From positions 1 through 64,000 of the IMG/VR virus record IMGVR_UViG_3300005529_000009: a DNA stretch of 64,000 bases; one strand, written 5' to 3'. How positions within the stretch are numbered: the first letter of the stretch is position 1; every line of letters starts with the position of its first letter. The DNA comes from a virus. The position numbers and the translations under genes were made by a program. Under the pieces are notes generated by a model. That model ran no database searches. It was not told the DNA's origin and saw only the letters and a program-made list of their open reading frames with translations. Positions 55,491 to 63,110 of the stretch are shown one piece after another.

Positions 55491-55538
55491 GCATCGACAA
55501 TGCTTATAGCACGCTGACTTCCGCATATCCAAAATATT

Positions 55539-55555
55539 TTTCGGAATTTCCGAAA
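55539..55555 (+). promoter_or_regulatory. Operator O4 upstream of the rightward promoter
   Basis: TTTCGGA-ATT-TCCGAAA, a perfect 17-bp palindrome, same arms as O1. It lies seven bases before the -35 box at 55563. Confidence 0.75.
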
Positions 55556-55562
55556 TTATCTC

Positions 55563-55591
55563 TTGACCTTTTTCTGATTTTCCGAAATAGT
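55563..55591 (+). promoter_or_regulatory. Rightward early promoter with operator O5 in the spacer
   Basis: TTGACC (55563-55568) and AATAGT (55586-55591), 17 bp apart. The spacer holds TTTCTGATTTTCCGAAA (55571-55587), the fifth copy of the operator motif. Drives the plus-strand early operon starting at 55620. Confidence 0.7.
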
Positions 55592-55619
55592 GCCCTCCAT
55601 CAATTCGGAGGGCCATCCT

Positions 55620-56054
55620 ATGAGACAGCGCCACAAGATCCGCCAGCCGCGTCGGGAGGCAATTCCGACCAAGCACGTCGCAGCGGAACGTCCCGCTGCA
55701 AAGGCCAAGAAAAAACCTCCGCTCAGCGTCGAAGGCGAGCAAACTAAACAGCGCCTAGATAAATTTCGGCGCGGCGGTCGGTCCAAGAAATACGACGCTG
55801 GCGGCTCAGCTCCCGACCCGACAGGCGGTATGCCGTCCACCCAAGATTTTATTTCGACGCCGAAAGTCAATCCGGTAACGCGCTTCGTTCAAGGAAACAT
55901 CCCGCCGACGGCGCGCTATTTGAAGCTCAGCGTTCCGCAAGCTCCGTCCCTACCCACAAAACCCGGCGTCCCGACCTCTGTCCTCCTGAATAACAAGCCG
56001 CCTCTTCTGAACAGTAAGCGCGGCGGCCGGATCGCGCGTCGGAAGAAGTCGTGA
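55620..56054 (+). CDS. First gene of the rightward operon, basic GGR-motif protein
   Basis: 144 residues from ATG 55620, with GGAGGG seven bases ahead (a GTG at 55590 lies inside the promoter). A Lys/Arg-rich N-terminus is followed by KQRLDKFRRGGRSKKYDAGG, a Pro-rich middle and LLNSKRGGRIARRKKS. The motif matches that of 33285-33602 (DKFRRGGRAKGG). Unordered, DNA-binding-like composition; function unknown. Confidence 0.6.
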   Translation: MRQRHKIRQPRREAIPTKHVAAERPAAKAKKKPPLSVEGEQTKQRLDKFRRGGRSKKYDAGGSAPDPTGGMPSTQDFISTPKVNPVTRFVQGNIPPTARYLKLSVPQAPSLPTKPGVPTSVLLNNKPPLLNSKRGGRIARRKKS

Positions 56055-56081
56055 CCTTTCAACACATCGGGAGCACGTACC

Positions 56082-56390
56082 ATGTACCTCGAAGAGAAAT
56101 CCATTCCAGCCCCAGTTGTTGAATTAGAGCCGTGGCGGCAATCGACGCTTGATGCTGCCGATTACATCGATAAGCGCGGATGGTGTCAGAACAGATTACA
56201 TGACGGCGAAAAGGTATGCGCCGTAGGCGCCTTAATCGCCGTGTCTCCAGATCTAAAGGTAGTGAATACCGCTCACGAAAAACTCATTGAGCAGGTGGGG
56301 GAACCTATAACGCTTTGGAACGACGCCCCCAATCGCACAGCCACTGAAGTTACCGCCGTCATGCGCGCATGTGCGAGGCGCGGGCTATGA
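56082..56390 (+). CDS. DUF6197-like protein, 102 aa
   Basis: DAADYIDKRGWCQNRLHDGE with VCAVGALIAVSPD and ITLWNDAPNRTATEVTAVMR follows the DUF6197 plan (GWCQ, VCALGA, WND, R-T-x-E-V). Found in phages and actinobacteria, function unknown. Coupled by ATGA to the next gene. Confidence 0.7.
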   Translation: MYLEEKSIPAPVVELEPWRQSTLDAADYIDKRGWCQNRLHDGEKVCAVGALIAVSPDLKVVNTAHEKLIEQVGEPITLWNDAPNRTATEVTAVMRACARRGL

Positions 56391-56584
56391 CCAGCGACGC
56401 ATGGAAGGTCGTACAGACGCCGGATCGAATGAAGCACGTCATCCCCGCCGCCGACCTGCGGGTGCATGTGTACTCATCTGAATGCTGGTGTCGGCCATTC
56501 GATCCGTTCGCGGACCAAACCACGCTGGTCCACCAATCGATGGATAAGCGCGAAGAGTTTGAACTGGGACGGAGGGCACCATGA
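56387..56584 (+). CDS. Hypothetical protein, 65 aa
   Basis: Start ATG 56387 (MTSDAWKVVQTPDRMKHVIP). A small globular protein with SSECWCRPFDPFADQTTLVH; two cysteines. Conserved position in the early operon. No family recognised. Confidence 0.55.
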   Translation: MTSDAWKVVQTPDRMKHVIPAADLRVHVYSSECWCRPFDPFADQTTLVHQSMDKREEFELGRRAP

Positions 56585-57036
56585 CCTTTCAGCAACTCGG
56601 CCTACCAGCCGCCCGCGTCATAGCGAACATCGAGCGGCGCAAGACCTTCCCTCTGAAGCGGGCAAACAAAGCCGCGCATGAATGCACGGCCAATGGCGGA
56701 ACGGCACTCGATGCCATGTATGCCAGCATGCACGCTGGATTTGACCGATCGTGCGAGATCAATTCGCTCAAGCTTTCCATCCTGCACGCCATCAAGCTCG
56801 GGACAGGACATCCCTTAATCAGAGCGCGCTATGGCGAACGGGCGAGGATGCTCAAGGCATTGCCGATCGATACCGCCATTTGGGTGGTCGATAAGTGGTA
56901 CTGGATCGAGCGCGGCAAGAGCGCGTTATCGCTCAACGTCCTCCGGGAAATGCGCGTGATGCTCAGGATGCTGCGCAGAAGTTCTTTGCGCGATCATCTG
57001 CCGGCGATCCTTTCTCTTGTGTGTGAGGACCAATGA
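56581..57036 (+). CDS. Hypothetical phage protein, 151 aa
   Basis: Helical, basic protein (FPLKRANKAAHECTANGGTA, KLSILHAIKLGTGHPLIRAR) ending in an Arg/Met/Leu-rich helix. Overlaps neighbours by ATGA. No family recognised. Confidence 0.55.
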   Translation: MTFQQLGLPAARVIANIERRKTFPLKRANKAAHECTANGGTALDAMYASMHAGFDRSCEINSLKLSILHAIKLGTGHPLIRARYGERARMLKALPIDTAIWVVDKWYWIERGKSALSLNVLREMRVMLRMLRRSSLRDHLPAILSLVCEDQ

Positions 57037-57116
57037 AACCTCTCCTGTACGAAGTCGGTGCGTTTGTGTCGCTAACCCTGTTCGTCATCATGATTTGGAT
57101 ATGGGTGATGCCATGA
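57033..57116 (+). CDS. 27-aa membrane peptide
   Basis: MKPLLYEVGAFVSLTLFVIM plus IWIWVMP: a single TM helix. ATGA overlaps on both sides (start inside the previous stop, stop inside the next start) make translation likely. Confidence 0.6.
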   Translation: MKPLLYEVGAFVSLTLFVIMIWIWVMP

Positions 57117-57322
57117 AACTCGATGATCACTGGGCTTCTACGAAAGAGCACGCGATTGCACTTGCCGTCCGCGCCATCGCTGTTGGGCTGGATGACCTGT
57201 GCGAAACCAATAATCTGACTCTCGCGGTTTCGGACTACCGCGAGCTGACGTTGGCCTGTCTGCGCTTGCAGAAACTTCTTACCGAACAGACCTACCGAAA
57301 CGCCTTAAAGCGGGTGGGGTAA
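57113..57322 (+). CDS. Hypothetical protein, 69 aa
   Basis: MKLDDHWASTKEHAIALAVR and a second helix (ELTLACLRLQKLLTEQTYRN). All-helical, soluble. Its stop overlaps the nuclease start (TAATG), so it may be a small partner. Not recognised. Confidence 0.55.
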   Translation: MKLDDHWASTKEHAIALAVRAIAVGLDDLCETNNLTLAVSDYRELTLACLRLQKLLTEQTYRNALKRVG

Positions 57323-58059
57323 TGAGCGCGTTCGACAAACACAAAATCCAGCATCTCAGCGCTTCTTGCATCAATACCTGGATCGACAATCAGGCCATTT
57401 GGTCTCTCAAGTACTTGGCGCGGGTGAAGGATGATGCCGGGCCGAAGGCTTGGCGCGGAACGGCTACCGAGTTTGGCCTGAAATCTTTGCTATTCGGCGC
57501 GACAATCGAAGAGGCGACCGCGCTTGCTCTTGTGGAGTTCGACAAGCTTTGTTTGGGCGAGATCAGTGATGATATTACGAAGCAGCGCGGGCTAATTCCA
57601 GATTTTGTAGCACAAGCCAATCAATGGCAGCTAGCAAATAAATTCGAGTTGGCGGCAACACAGCTTTTCATCGAAACATGGATACCGGGAATATCCATTC
57701 CATTCCATGGCTATATTGATTTTACCTTTATGAACGCACCCGACACCGACCTTAAGACAACCGAGCGACTAGAGTTAAAGCGTGATCATGTTCGTCAGAT
57801 CGCAATATACAATCAGGGACGCGGAACCGCGCAAAGCCTGCTTTATGTAACACCAAAAAAGTACCAGCACTTTGTCATTCCGGAAGACGAACTTGCATCC
57901 GCGCTGAAAGAAGTCCGCTCGGCCGCATTAAGCCTTGAGCGCTTCTTGGATCGGGTTGATGACGCGCAGGACGCACTTCATCTGCTTCCTCTTAACACCG
58001 ACCACTGGAAAATGAACGAAACACTTATTGAGGCGCACGCGCAATTATTGGGAGCATAA
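57322..58059 (+). CDS. PD-(D/E)XK nuclease, RecB/Cas4-like exonuclease
   Basis: 245 residues. LSASCINTWIDNQAIWSLKY opens like phage exonucleases with the RecB fold; the active-site order is Asp in YIDFTF, then DLKTTERL (D-x-K) and the QxxxY motif in HVRQIAIYNQG, which marks the RecB/Cas4/AddB-type branch. With the SSB-like protein after it, it forms a recombination module. Early expression fits. Confidence 0.8.
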   Translation: MSAFDKHKIQHLSASCINTWIDNQAIWSLKYLARVKDDAGPKAWRGTATEFGLKSLLFGATIEEATALALVEFDKLCLGEISDDITKQRGLIPDFVAQANQWQLANKFELAATQLFIETWIPGISIPFHGYIDFTFMNAPDTDLKTTERLELKRDHVRQIAIYNQGRGTAQSLLYVTPKKYQHFVIPEDELASALKEVRSAALSLERFLDRVDDAQDALHLLPLNTDHWKMNETLIEAHAQLLGA

Positions 58060-58060
58060 A

Positions 58061-58555
58061 ATGCAAGAAGCAACGATCAAAGTCGAGTTTGTAAACGAGC
58101 CGGACAAAAACCCGGACTTCGGCAGCGTCAAGGCTGACGGGAAATATTGGGGTGTGCCCAAAAATATGCTGTCTCAGTTCGAGAAGGGGCAGACCTATAC
58201 GATTGGCTACACCACGACCGAAGGGCGCAACGGCAAGACGTTCTACAACGTCAAGGAATTGCGCTCCCACAAACAAACGACAAATGGGGGCACTTCCCCG
58301 CATAATAATGGCAACGGCAAAGACCAGCACATGATTAGCGCGCTGGCGCTCTACAATCACAGCTTCCCCATTTATGCCGCACGGCTTGATGGACAAATAG
58401 ACCGCACCGTCATGGGAAATTTCCTGTTCGAGTGCATGTTGGCGGTCGATTGGGGTCTGTCGAAACACAAGAAGTTCTGGCAACAAAAGGCAATCGCGGC
58501 AGCGGCACCAAAACCAGAAATCCCGTTCGATGATCCGGTGTCGGATATTTTATGA
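58061..58555 (+). CDS. SSB-like or recombination mediator protein
   Basis: 164 residues. N-terminal beta-rich part: KVEFVNEPDKNPDFGSVKAD, GQTYTIGYTTTEGRNGKTFY, OB-fold-like; a Gly/Asn linker (NNGNGKDQH); then a helical segment. The acidic tip EIPFDDPVSDIL resembles the SSB C-terminal peptide that recruits partner enzymes. Directly downstream of the exonuclease. Role inferred. Confidence 0.6.
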   Translation: MQEATIKVEFVNEPDKNPDFGSVKADGKYWGVPKNMLSQFEKGQTYTIGYTTTEGRNGKTFYNVKELRSHKQTTNGGTSPHNNGNGKDQHMISALALYNHSFPIYAARLDGQIDRTVMGNFLFECMLAVDWGLSKHKKFWQQKAIAAAAPKPEIPFDDPVSDIL

Positions 58556-59046
58556 CCGATCACGCCGTCATAGCCGCTCAACTCGTGGACGCTCGCAACG
58601 TCGGGCTGCACAAATTTGTAAAGCTGACTTTACACGTGCCCGCGGAACAGGCGTTGGATGTGGTGAGAGCCTTCGGATGGCCCACGGCCTCAGAGCCTGT
58701 TCCGGTCGCTATTGCCCGTCTTGATGTGGCGGCAATAAGAAAGGAGGTGGTGCCTGCTGAACCGAAACGTATCGAGCCCGCGTCGGTATTCCCCCCTCCG
58801 GCGCGGGCTCCTGCTGAAAAGAGATTGGCGCAGCTCGCCGGCATCCTCTGTCATGAGACGCGGTTCTGGAAATTTTTAAGCGAACATATTTCTCAGGACA
58901 TCAATAGCGAGGAAGACGCAGCGGGAGCTGTAAGGGCGATATGCGATGTGGAGAGCCGGGCGGATATTCTTCCTGATACGGAAGCCTGGAGGCAATTCGA
59001 CTTGTTGCTAAGCAAATATGCTGGATGGAAGGCGGATTTGGAATGA
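58552..59046 (+). CDS. Hypothetical phage protein, 164 aa
   Basis: KFVKLTLHVPAEQALDVVRA with FGWPTASEPVPVAIARLDV, a Pro-rich linker, then KRLAQLAGILCHETRFWKFL and an acidic helical C-terminus (AAGAVRAICDVESRADI). I recognise this type from Bradyrhizobium prophages (helical domain near recombination genes). Function unknown. Confidence 0.65.
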   Translation: MTDHAVIAAQLVDARNVGLHKFVKLTLHVPAEQALDVVRAFGWPTASEPVPVAIARLDVAAIRKEVVPAEPKRIEPASVFPPPARAPAEKRLAQLAGILCHETRFWKFLSEHISQDINSEEDAAGAVRAICDVESRADILPDTEAWRQFDLLLSKYAGWKADLE

Positions 59047-59240
59047 TTGGCTGGATTAGACGGAACGATGACGGCATCGTGATAGCTTTTTGCGATGTCA
59101 CCTTTGCCGATCCGCAAATTCTCGGTGAATTTTCCGAGTCTGGAAAGGTCGAGTTGGTCGAGGCCGAACACATAACGCTAAATCGTCCGTTACCGGACGA
59201 CAGTCGAGTGCTGCACGTTCTCGACCCGGAGGGGAAATGA
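59043..59240 (+). CDS. Hypothetical protein, 65 aa
   Basis: MIGWIRRNDDGIVIAFCDVT and a hydrophilic end. Beta-rich small protein, coupled by ATGA to the HNH-type gene behind it. Not recognised. Confidence 0.55.
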   Translation: MIGWIRRNDDGIVIAFCDVTFADPQILGEFSESGKVELVEAEHITLNRPLPDDSRVLHVLDPEGK

Positions 59241-59578
59241 TCCCGCGCGTGCGCTCTCAGAAGCACCTTTCATTCATCCGAGAACTGCCATGCTGTATTT
59301 GCGGAAACGGGACCACCGTGGAGGCCGCGCATATCCGCTTCACTGATTTGCGCGCAGCCAAAAATAACCCCGGTATCGGTGCGAAGCCCAGCGACACTTT
59401 CGTTTGCCCACTGTGTAATACGCATCATAGAGAGCAACATGCCTATGGCGACGAAAAGAAATGGTGGGCGCAATACGGGATTGACCCGATTTTTGTCAGC
59501 CTTGCTCTGTGGCACGCATCGGGCGACCACGAGGCTGGGCTGCAGATCATCGGGGCGGCGCAACTAAAGAGCAATTAG
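59237..59578 (+). CDS. DUF968-like HNH protein
   Basis: 113 residues. LPCCICGNGTTVEAAHIRFT and FVCPLCNTHHREQHAYGDEK give the zinc-binding Cys pairs, catalytic His (AAHI) and second His cluster of DUF968/HNH-type recombination nucleases that process branched DNA in phages. Placed behind the exonuclease and SSB-like genes, supporting a recombination role. Confidence 0.75.
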   Translation: MIPRVRSQKHLSFIRELPCCICGNGTTVEAAHIRFTDLRAAKNNPGIGAKPSDTFVCPLCNTHHREQHAYGDEKKWWAQYGIDPIFVSLALWHASGDHEAGLQIIGAAQLKSN

Positions 59579-59587
59579 GGTTAGGTA

Positions 59588-59791
59588 ATGCGCATCGGCA
59601 AAAAGCTTTTTCAGGTCGTTTGGTGGGGTTTAGCCGAGCATTGGACCTGCTGGGGTTACTGGAGATGGCCACCGCTTGAGGAGCGCCTACGCGGAGAGAC
59701 CGTGCTGCCCGGCAAGTGGATTAACTTCGGCTTTCATAGTTTCAGTTTTGGTCCAGTTGAATTGCGTTATTGGCCAAATAATCGAGCCTAG
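59588..59791 (+). CDS. Hypothetical protein, 67 aa
   Basis: Trp-rich: MRIGKKLFQVVWWGLAEHWT and GYWRWPPLEERL. May be a small membrane-associated or DNA-binding protein. No family recognised. Confidence 0.5.
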   Translation: MRIGKKLFQVVWWGLAEHWTCWGYWRWPPLEERLRGETVLPGKWINFGFHSFSFGPVELRYWPNNRA

Positions 59792-59806
59792 TTACGGAGA
59801 CTAAAA

Positions 59807-60082
59807 ATGACGAAGATCGTTACGTGGGACATCGTGCCGGTAACAAAATTTCGCATCGTTCGGTGCGAGACAACCGAAGGTTATTTCGGAGAAGTTCCGT
59901 TGAGAGAACTGCCGGAAGCAATCACTTTTGCTGGCGAAGGCGGAAGCGTCGATCATATTGGCGAGTTTGATACCGAACGCCGGGCCGCAGAAGTTATGAA
60001 AGCGCTTCAAAAGGAAGAACTGGCACAGATCGATCGTGGGGTAGCGCCTCTAATAGAGCACCACGAGAGCAATCAGCTTTAA
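59807..60082 (+). CDS. Hypothetical protein, 91 aa
   Basis: MTKIVTWDIVPVTKFRIVRC, then GYFGEVPLRELPEAITFAGE and a helical end. GGAGA precedes the ATG. A small alpha/beta protein with a conserved-looking core; not recognised. Confidence 0.55.
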   Translation: MTKIVTWDIVPVTKFRIVRCETTEGYFGEVPLRELPEAITFAGEGGSVDHIGEFDTERRAAEVMKALQKEELAQIDRGVAPLIEHHESNQL

Positions 60083-60099
60083 CGGAGAAAGGAAACACG

Positions 60100-60303
60100 A
60101 TGGCGAAGTTTCCCAAAGCACTCTACGTCAAATGGGGCGATGGTGGTACCGGACCTGATTATCTTATTTCGAGCAGCTCCCTCTTAGAGGCGGCGGAAAT
60201 GGGAGAGAAGGCGACGGTCGGCGTCTACAAACTCATTGGCACTCAGGAAATTCAAGGTGTTGTTGAGACACGACACATGAAGCCGACTCGATCACGCCAA
60301 TAG
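60100..60303 (+). CDS. Hypothetical protein, 67 aa
   Basis: MAKFPKALYVKWGDGGTGPD with YLISSSSLLEAAEMGEKATV and GVYKLIGTQEIQG reads like a small SH3-like or beta domain of phage accessory proteins. GAGAAAGGA precedes the ATG. Function unknown. Confidence 0.55.
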   Translation: MAKFPKALYVKWGDGGTGPDYLISSSSLLEAAEMGEKATVGVYKLIGTQEIQGVVETRHMKPTRSRQ

Positions 60304-60313
60304 AGCATGACAA

Positions 60314-60571
60314 ATGATGACCGTTCTCAAGCCGACCTATTCGCTGTCGATTGAAATTCAGCGTCCTTTTCCTCAGCAATCGGCGAACAGCCTCCAGGGT
60401 GTTACGGTCGGTCCTGACGGCAACCTGAAAATTCCTTCCGGCCTGCCTCCATTTTGGGAAGCTATCAAAGGTACTGGCTGCGATGAAGTAGTTGCTGCGA
60501 TCAAGGAACTGCTCGCGGAGCGTTTCCCAGAATGCCACGTCCGGTTGACTGGTTACAGCGAGGAAGCATGA
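60314..60571 (+). CDS. Hypothetical protein, 85 aa
   Basis: MMTVLKPTYSLSIEIQRPFP and SAN-Leu strands, then VVAAIKELLAERFPECHVRL. It ends one base into the excisionase-like start (ATGA). Not recognised. Confidence 0.5.
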   Translation: MMTVLKPTYSLSIEIQRPFPQQSANSLQGVTVGPDGNLKIPSGLPPFWEAIKGTGCDEVVAAIKELLAERFPECHVRLTGYSEEA

Positions 60572-60996
60572 CCGCCTCCCCCGCCATCGTCCCCGAGGCC
60601 GAGCCGCAGCGGCGGCTTGATGTTGTCTCGATCGACCAGGCGCTAAAGGCTTTGCCGGTGCGCAAAAGCCGTCGCTGGTTATTAGCATTTTTGCACAGGA
60701 CGCCCACTGACCCGCTCGGGCGTCCCTTGTACCGCGAAATGGGACGGGACAAACTCATTTACCTTGACCGGATGATCGAGGCTCTTCCATGCCCCTCAAA
60801 ATCACCCCGCCCCGTAATAAAAAGACGACGAGCCTCTACATCCGGGGGAGCTACCTTGGAGTCGCAGTTGACCAAAGTGCGCGAACTGACCGGCTCGCAC
60901 TTGCCAAGAAAGTCGTCAAGCGGATTGAAGGCGAAATCGAGCGCGGGGAATACCGCAAGGAAAATCGAACTGATCGTGGACAACCGACATTCATAA
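60568..60996 (+). CDS. Excisionase-like protein with a long overlap into the integrase gene
   Basis: 142 residues from ATG 60568. SIDQALKALPVRKSRRWLLA with FLHRTPTDPLGRPLYREMGR and KLIYLDRMIEAL is a winged-helix excisionase-like unit seen before integrase genes in rhizobial phages. The remaining 68 codons overlap the integrase N-terminus in another phase and are Ser/Lys-rich, so the natural stop near 60790 may have been lost. Confidence 0.65.
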   Translation: MTASPAIVPEAEPQRRLDVVSIDQALKALPVRKSRRWLLAFLHRTPTDPLGRPLYREMGRDKLIYLDRMIEALPCPSKSPRPVIKRRRASTSGGATLESQLTKVRELTGSHLPRKSSSGLKAKSSAGNTARKIELIVDNRHS

Positions 60997-61832
60997 GCGC
61001 GGCTATCGCTTACATGGAAACCGGGCATCCGTCCCGTTACATTCAGCCCCTGGTCGATTACTTCCAGGACACCCCGCTATCGGACATAGACCAGGCGGCA
61101 ATCGACGCTGCCGCAGTAGCCATCAAACCCAACGGCACGCCGATGAATCGCTGTGCGGTCGTCTATACGCCAATCTCGGCTATTCTCCACCATGCCGGAA
61201 TTGACATCACCATCCGTCGCCCGAAGGGGTTTGCGGGGAAAGAACGAAGCGATTGGCTGGTTCCAGAAGACGCCTTCGGCATCATCGAGGCGGCGGACAA
61301 GTTCGATCCCGAGTTTGCCACGCTGTTGACGTGGTTGCTCTACACTGGGGCGCGAATCGGGGCTGCCTTAGACCAGCGCCGCGAAGATATCCGCCTTGGA
61401 GACGACAGCGCCTGGGCGCGGTCACAAAAGGGCCAGCCCCACATGGACATCCGACTCCATCCCGATCTTAAGATCCGGCTTGCCGCCCTTTTGGAAAGCC
61501 ACGACAGAAACCGCCTGTTCCGGCTGCATTACGGCGGACATTTGATTCACCAGCTCGTGCGGGCGAAACTCGCCTACCTTGGAATCGCTTGCCCACGGCG
61601 CCCGGAACGCGGCTGGCGCGAGCCGCCGAACAGGTTGTCGTGGCTGAACTTCCATAGCTTCAGACACACTTTCGCAACGTGGCTCAGGCAGGCCGGCGCT
61701 GACGTGCAGGGGCTTGTCGCCACGGGAAACTGGCGCAACGAACGAAGTGCACGGCGCTATGCCCATGCCGTACCGAGGGATGAATGGCAGCGGGTGGATC
61801 TGTTGCCGGCAATGAGAAAGGCAATGCGATGA
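60789..61832 (+). CDS. int: Tyrosine integrase
   Basis: 347 residues. An N-terminal arm/core-binding region (FISAAIAYMETGHPSRYIQP) precedes the catalytic domain: Arg189 in TGARIGAAL, His289-x-x-Arg292 in HSFRHTFATWL, and the nucleophile Tyr324 in RRYAHAVP. It would recombine attP with a chromosomal attB. It is at the end of the rightward operon and next to a gene-free stretch (62051-62272) suited to be attP. Confidence 0.93.
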   Translation: MPLKITPPRNKKTTSLYIRGSYLGVAVDQSARTDRLALAKKVVKRIEGEIERGEYRKENRTDRGQPTFISAAIAYMETGHPSRYIQPLVDYFQDTPLSDIDQAAIDAAAVAIKPNGTPMNRCAVVYTPISAILHHAGIDITIRRPKGFAGKERSDWLVPEDAFGIIEAADKFDPEFATLLTWLLYTGARIGAALDQRREDIRLGDDSAWARSQKGQPHMDIRLHPDLKIRLAALLESHDRNRLFRLHYGGHLIHQLVRAKLAYLGIACPRRPERGWREPPNRLSWLNFHSFRHTFATWLRQAGADVQGLVATGNWRNERSARRYAHAVPRDEWQRVDLLPAMRKAMR

Positions 61833-62050
61833 CAGCCGAAGAAGAACTGCGACGATTTGGGTTTTACATTCGGCCAAATGTCGCTGGCGCACTTCGGCTT
61901 TATACCCGCTACGGAGTGCTGGGCGGCCAGATGAATCCGGGCGATTACGCGGAAGTACAGTTGTTTGCGGAGTCGCCTTTGATGGAGTTGGTGCAGCGAG
62001 CATTTGCGGAGCGTTTGGGGAAAACGCGGGGAGTGGCAAAATCAAAATGA
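61829..62050 (+). CDS. Hypothetical protein, 73 aa
   Basis: Start ATG 61829 overlaps the integrase stop (ATGA). MTAEEELRRFGFYIRPNVAG with a helix (LMELVQRAFAERLG) and a basic end. Last gene of the rightward operon; could assist integration or excision. Not recognised. Confidence 0.55.
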   Translation: MTAEEELRRFGFYIRPNVAGALRLYTRYGVLGGQMNPGDYAEVQLFAESPLMELVQRAFAERLGKTRGVAKSK

Positions 62051-62272
62051 TTTTCTCTAATGGATTCAATATATCGGCGTTTTCTATCCGAAGAAAACGC
62101 CGCATGGTGCAAATCCTTAGAAACCAGCGTATTTATTGAGTTTCCAGCGCACGTTGAGGTCGATTGAGTACGGAACGAAGCGCGAAAACGACGTTTCGAT
62201 GTGGGGAAAAGACGGGAACCAAATCACGATTCGTTCCCCTCGTTTCCTGTTAGGGTGAATTTGCGAACATTT
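62051..62272. other. 222-bp gene-free region after the integrase; probable attP locus
   Basis: No frame of note. It contains a perfect 11-bp-arm inverted repeat (62075-62102) and a smaller CGAAA/TTTCG pair. Convergent operons meet here. No tRNA-like segment was recognised, so the attachment core cannot be placed. Confidence 0.5.
62075..62102. repeat. Inverted repeat, 11 bp perfect arms, 6-nt loop
   Basis: CGGCGTTTTCT (62075-62085) and AGAAAACGCCG (62092-62102). No T-run follows on either strand. It could be a bidirectional terminator of the two convergent operons or an integrase binding site. Confidence 0.6.
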
Positions 62273-62623
62273 TCAAACCGTCCGCATCAAGGCGCGGCGA
62301 CTGATCGGCCCAAAAAGTTGCTCCGGCGGATTGAAGTCGGCGCGTCGATCTTTCGGAGCTGCGCGCCACGCCTTATCTATGTTTCGGAAGAATTGCGCGT
62401 CAACGCCGAAAGCGCGGGTCAGCCCATCGAACGTCTCTGGGTCAATCATCAGGTTGTCGTCCTGCACGCACATAAGCAGGTCAACGCAGCATAGATCGAT
62501 GGCTGGATCACGTCCGGTGTTCATGTGGCGCACCACGTCCTCCGTCGTCCATCCGCGCTCAAGCATTTCGTCGCTCAATAGCTCAGCGAGGCAAAAAACT
62601 TGTGCCGGCATACGGTCGGTCAT
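62273..62623 (-). CDS. XRE-type HTH protein, 116 aa
   Basis: CLAELLSDEMLERGWTTEDV with VRHMNTGRDPAIDLCCVDLL and LTRAFGVDAQFFRNIDKAWR has the helix-turn-helix scaffold of antitoxin or regulator XRE proteins (LAELLSDEM and GLTRAFGVD). GGAGCG precedes the ATG. Possibly regulates the right-end operon. Function not known. Confidence 0.6.
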   Translation of the reverse strand: MTDRMPAQVFCLAELLSDEMLERGWTTEDVVRHMNTGRDPAIDLCCVDLLMCVQDDNLMIDPETFDGLTRAFGVDAQFFRNIDKAWRAAPKDRRADFNPPEQLFGPISRRALMRTV

Positions 62624-62631
62624 AATCGCTC

Positions 62632-62835
62632 CTATTTAACGTCGTACATTTTCGATGCTTCGGCTTTCAGTTCGTCCCATGTAGTCGCTGTCGTCGGCTT
62701 CCAGTGGGGACAGCCAAAGTGGTTGCCAGTCCTAAGACACATCGGGCCGGGACCATGATAACAGCGCCCGCTGCCAAGTGCGCACTCGCCGTAGTGAGCG
62801 GCGAGGTATTCGGCAAGTTCATTGCGAGCGAGCAA
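62632..62835 (-). CDS. Cys/His-rich small protein, 67 aa
   Basis: YLAAHYGECALGSGRCYHGP and CLRTGNHFGCPHWKPTTATT contain four Cys and several His, probably a zinc-binding knuckle. Function unknown. Confidence 0.5.
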   Translation of the reverse strand: MLARNELAEYLAAHYGECALGSGRCYHGPGPMCLRTGNHFGCPHWKPTTATTWDELKAEASKMYDVK

Positions 62836-62849
62836 CTAAATTCTCTCGT

Positions 62850-63110
62850 TTATTGAGTTTGCTGTTGCTGGAACGCCATGCGCTGCATAGCGGACGAGCA
62901 ATCATCGCATAAAGGAGATGATTGCAGACTTTGCGCGTATTCGGGGTGTCTGGAGTACAGTTCCTGGCGCGCGGCGGCATCTCTCAATAATTGAGAGGCG
63001 CTTATGGAGCGATGGCACATCGGACACTTAAGCTCGAAACTCGGCAACACGTCGGCCTCCCCTAAAACCAATTGATTATTACAAAGATCGCCGGAGACAG
63101 CCCGTGCCAT
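62850..63110 (-). CDS. Zinc-ribbon protein, 86 aa
   Basis: LKCPMCHRSISASQLLRDAA with a distal SPLCDDCSSA gives two Cys-x2-Cys pairs. The ending is Gln-rich. The frame overlaps the membrane gene 63062-63202. Not recognised. Confidence 0.5.
   Translation of the reverse strand: MARAVSGDLCNNQLVLGEADVLPSFELKCPMCHRSISASQLLRDAAARQELYSRHPEYAQSLQSSPLCDDCSSAMQRMAFQQQQTQ

Noticed and set aside
55264-55500. Minus-strand frame ending RSDGSIEIVPPGSV
   Set aside because: Looks protein-like at its end but lies opposite a better plus-strand frame (55233-55490) and would run against the immunity operon.
62051-62272. tRNA or tRNA fragment as attachment site
   Set aside because: No T-loop signature (GTTCRA) or acceptor-stem pair was found; attP is only inferred from position.
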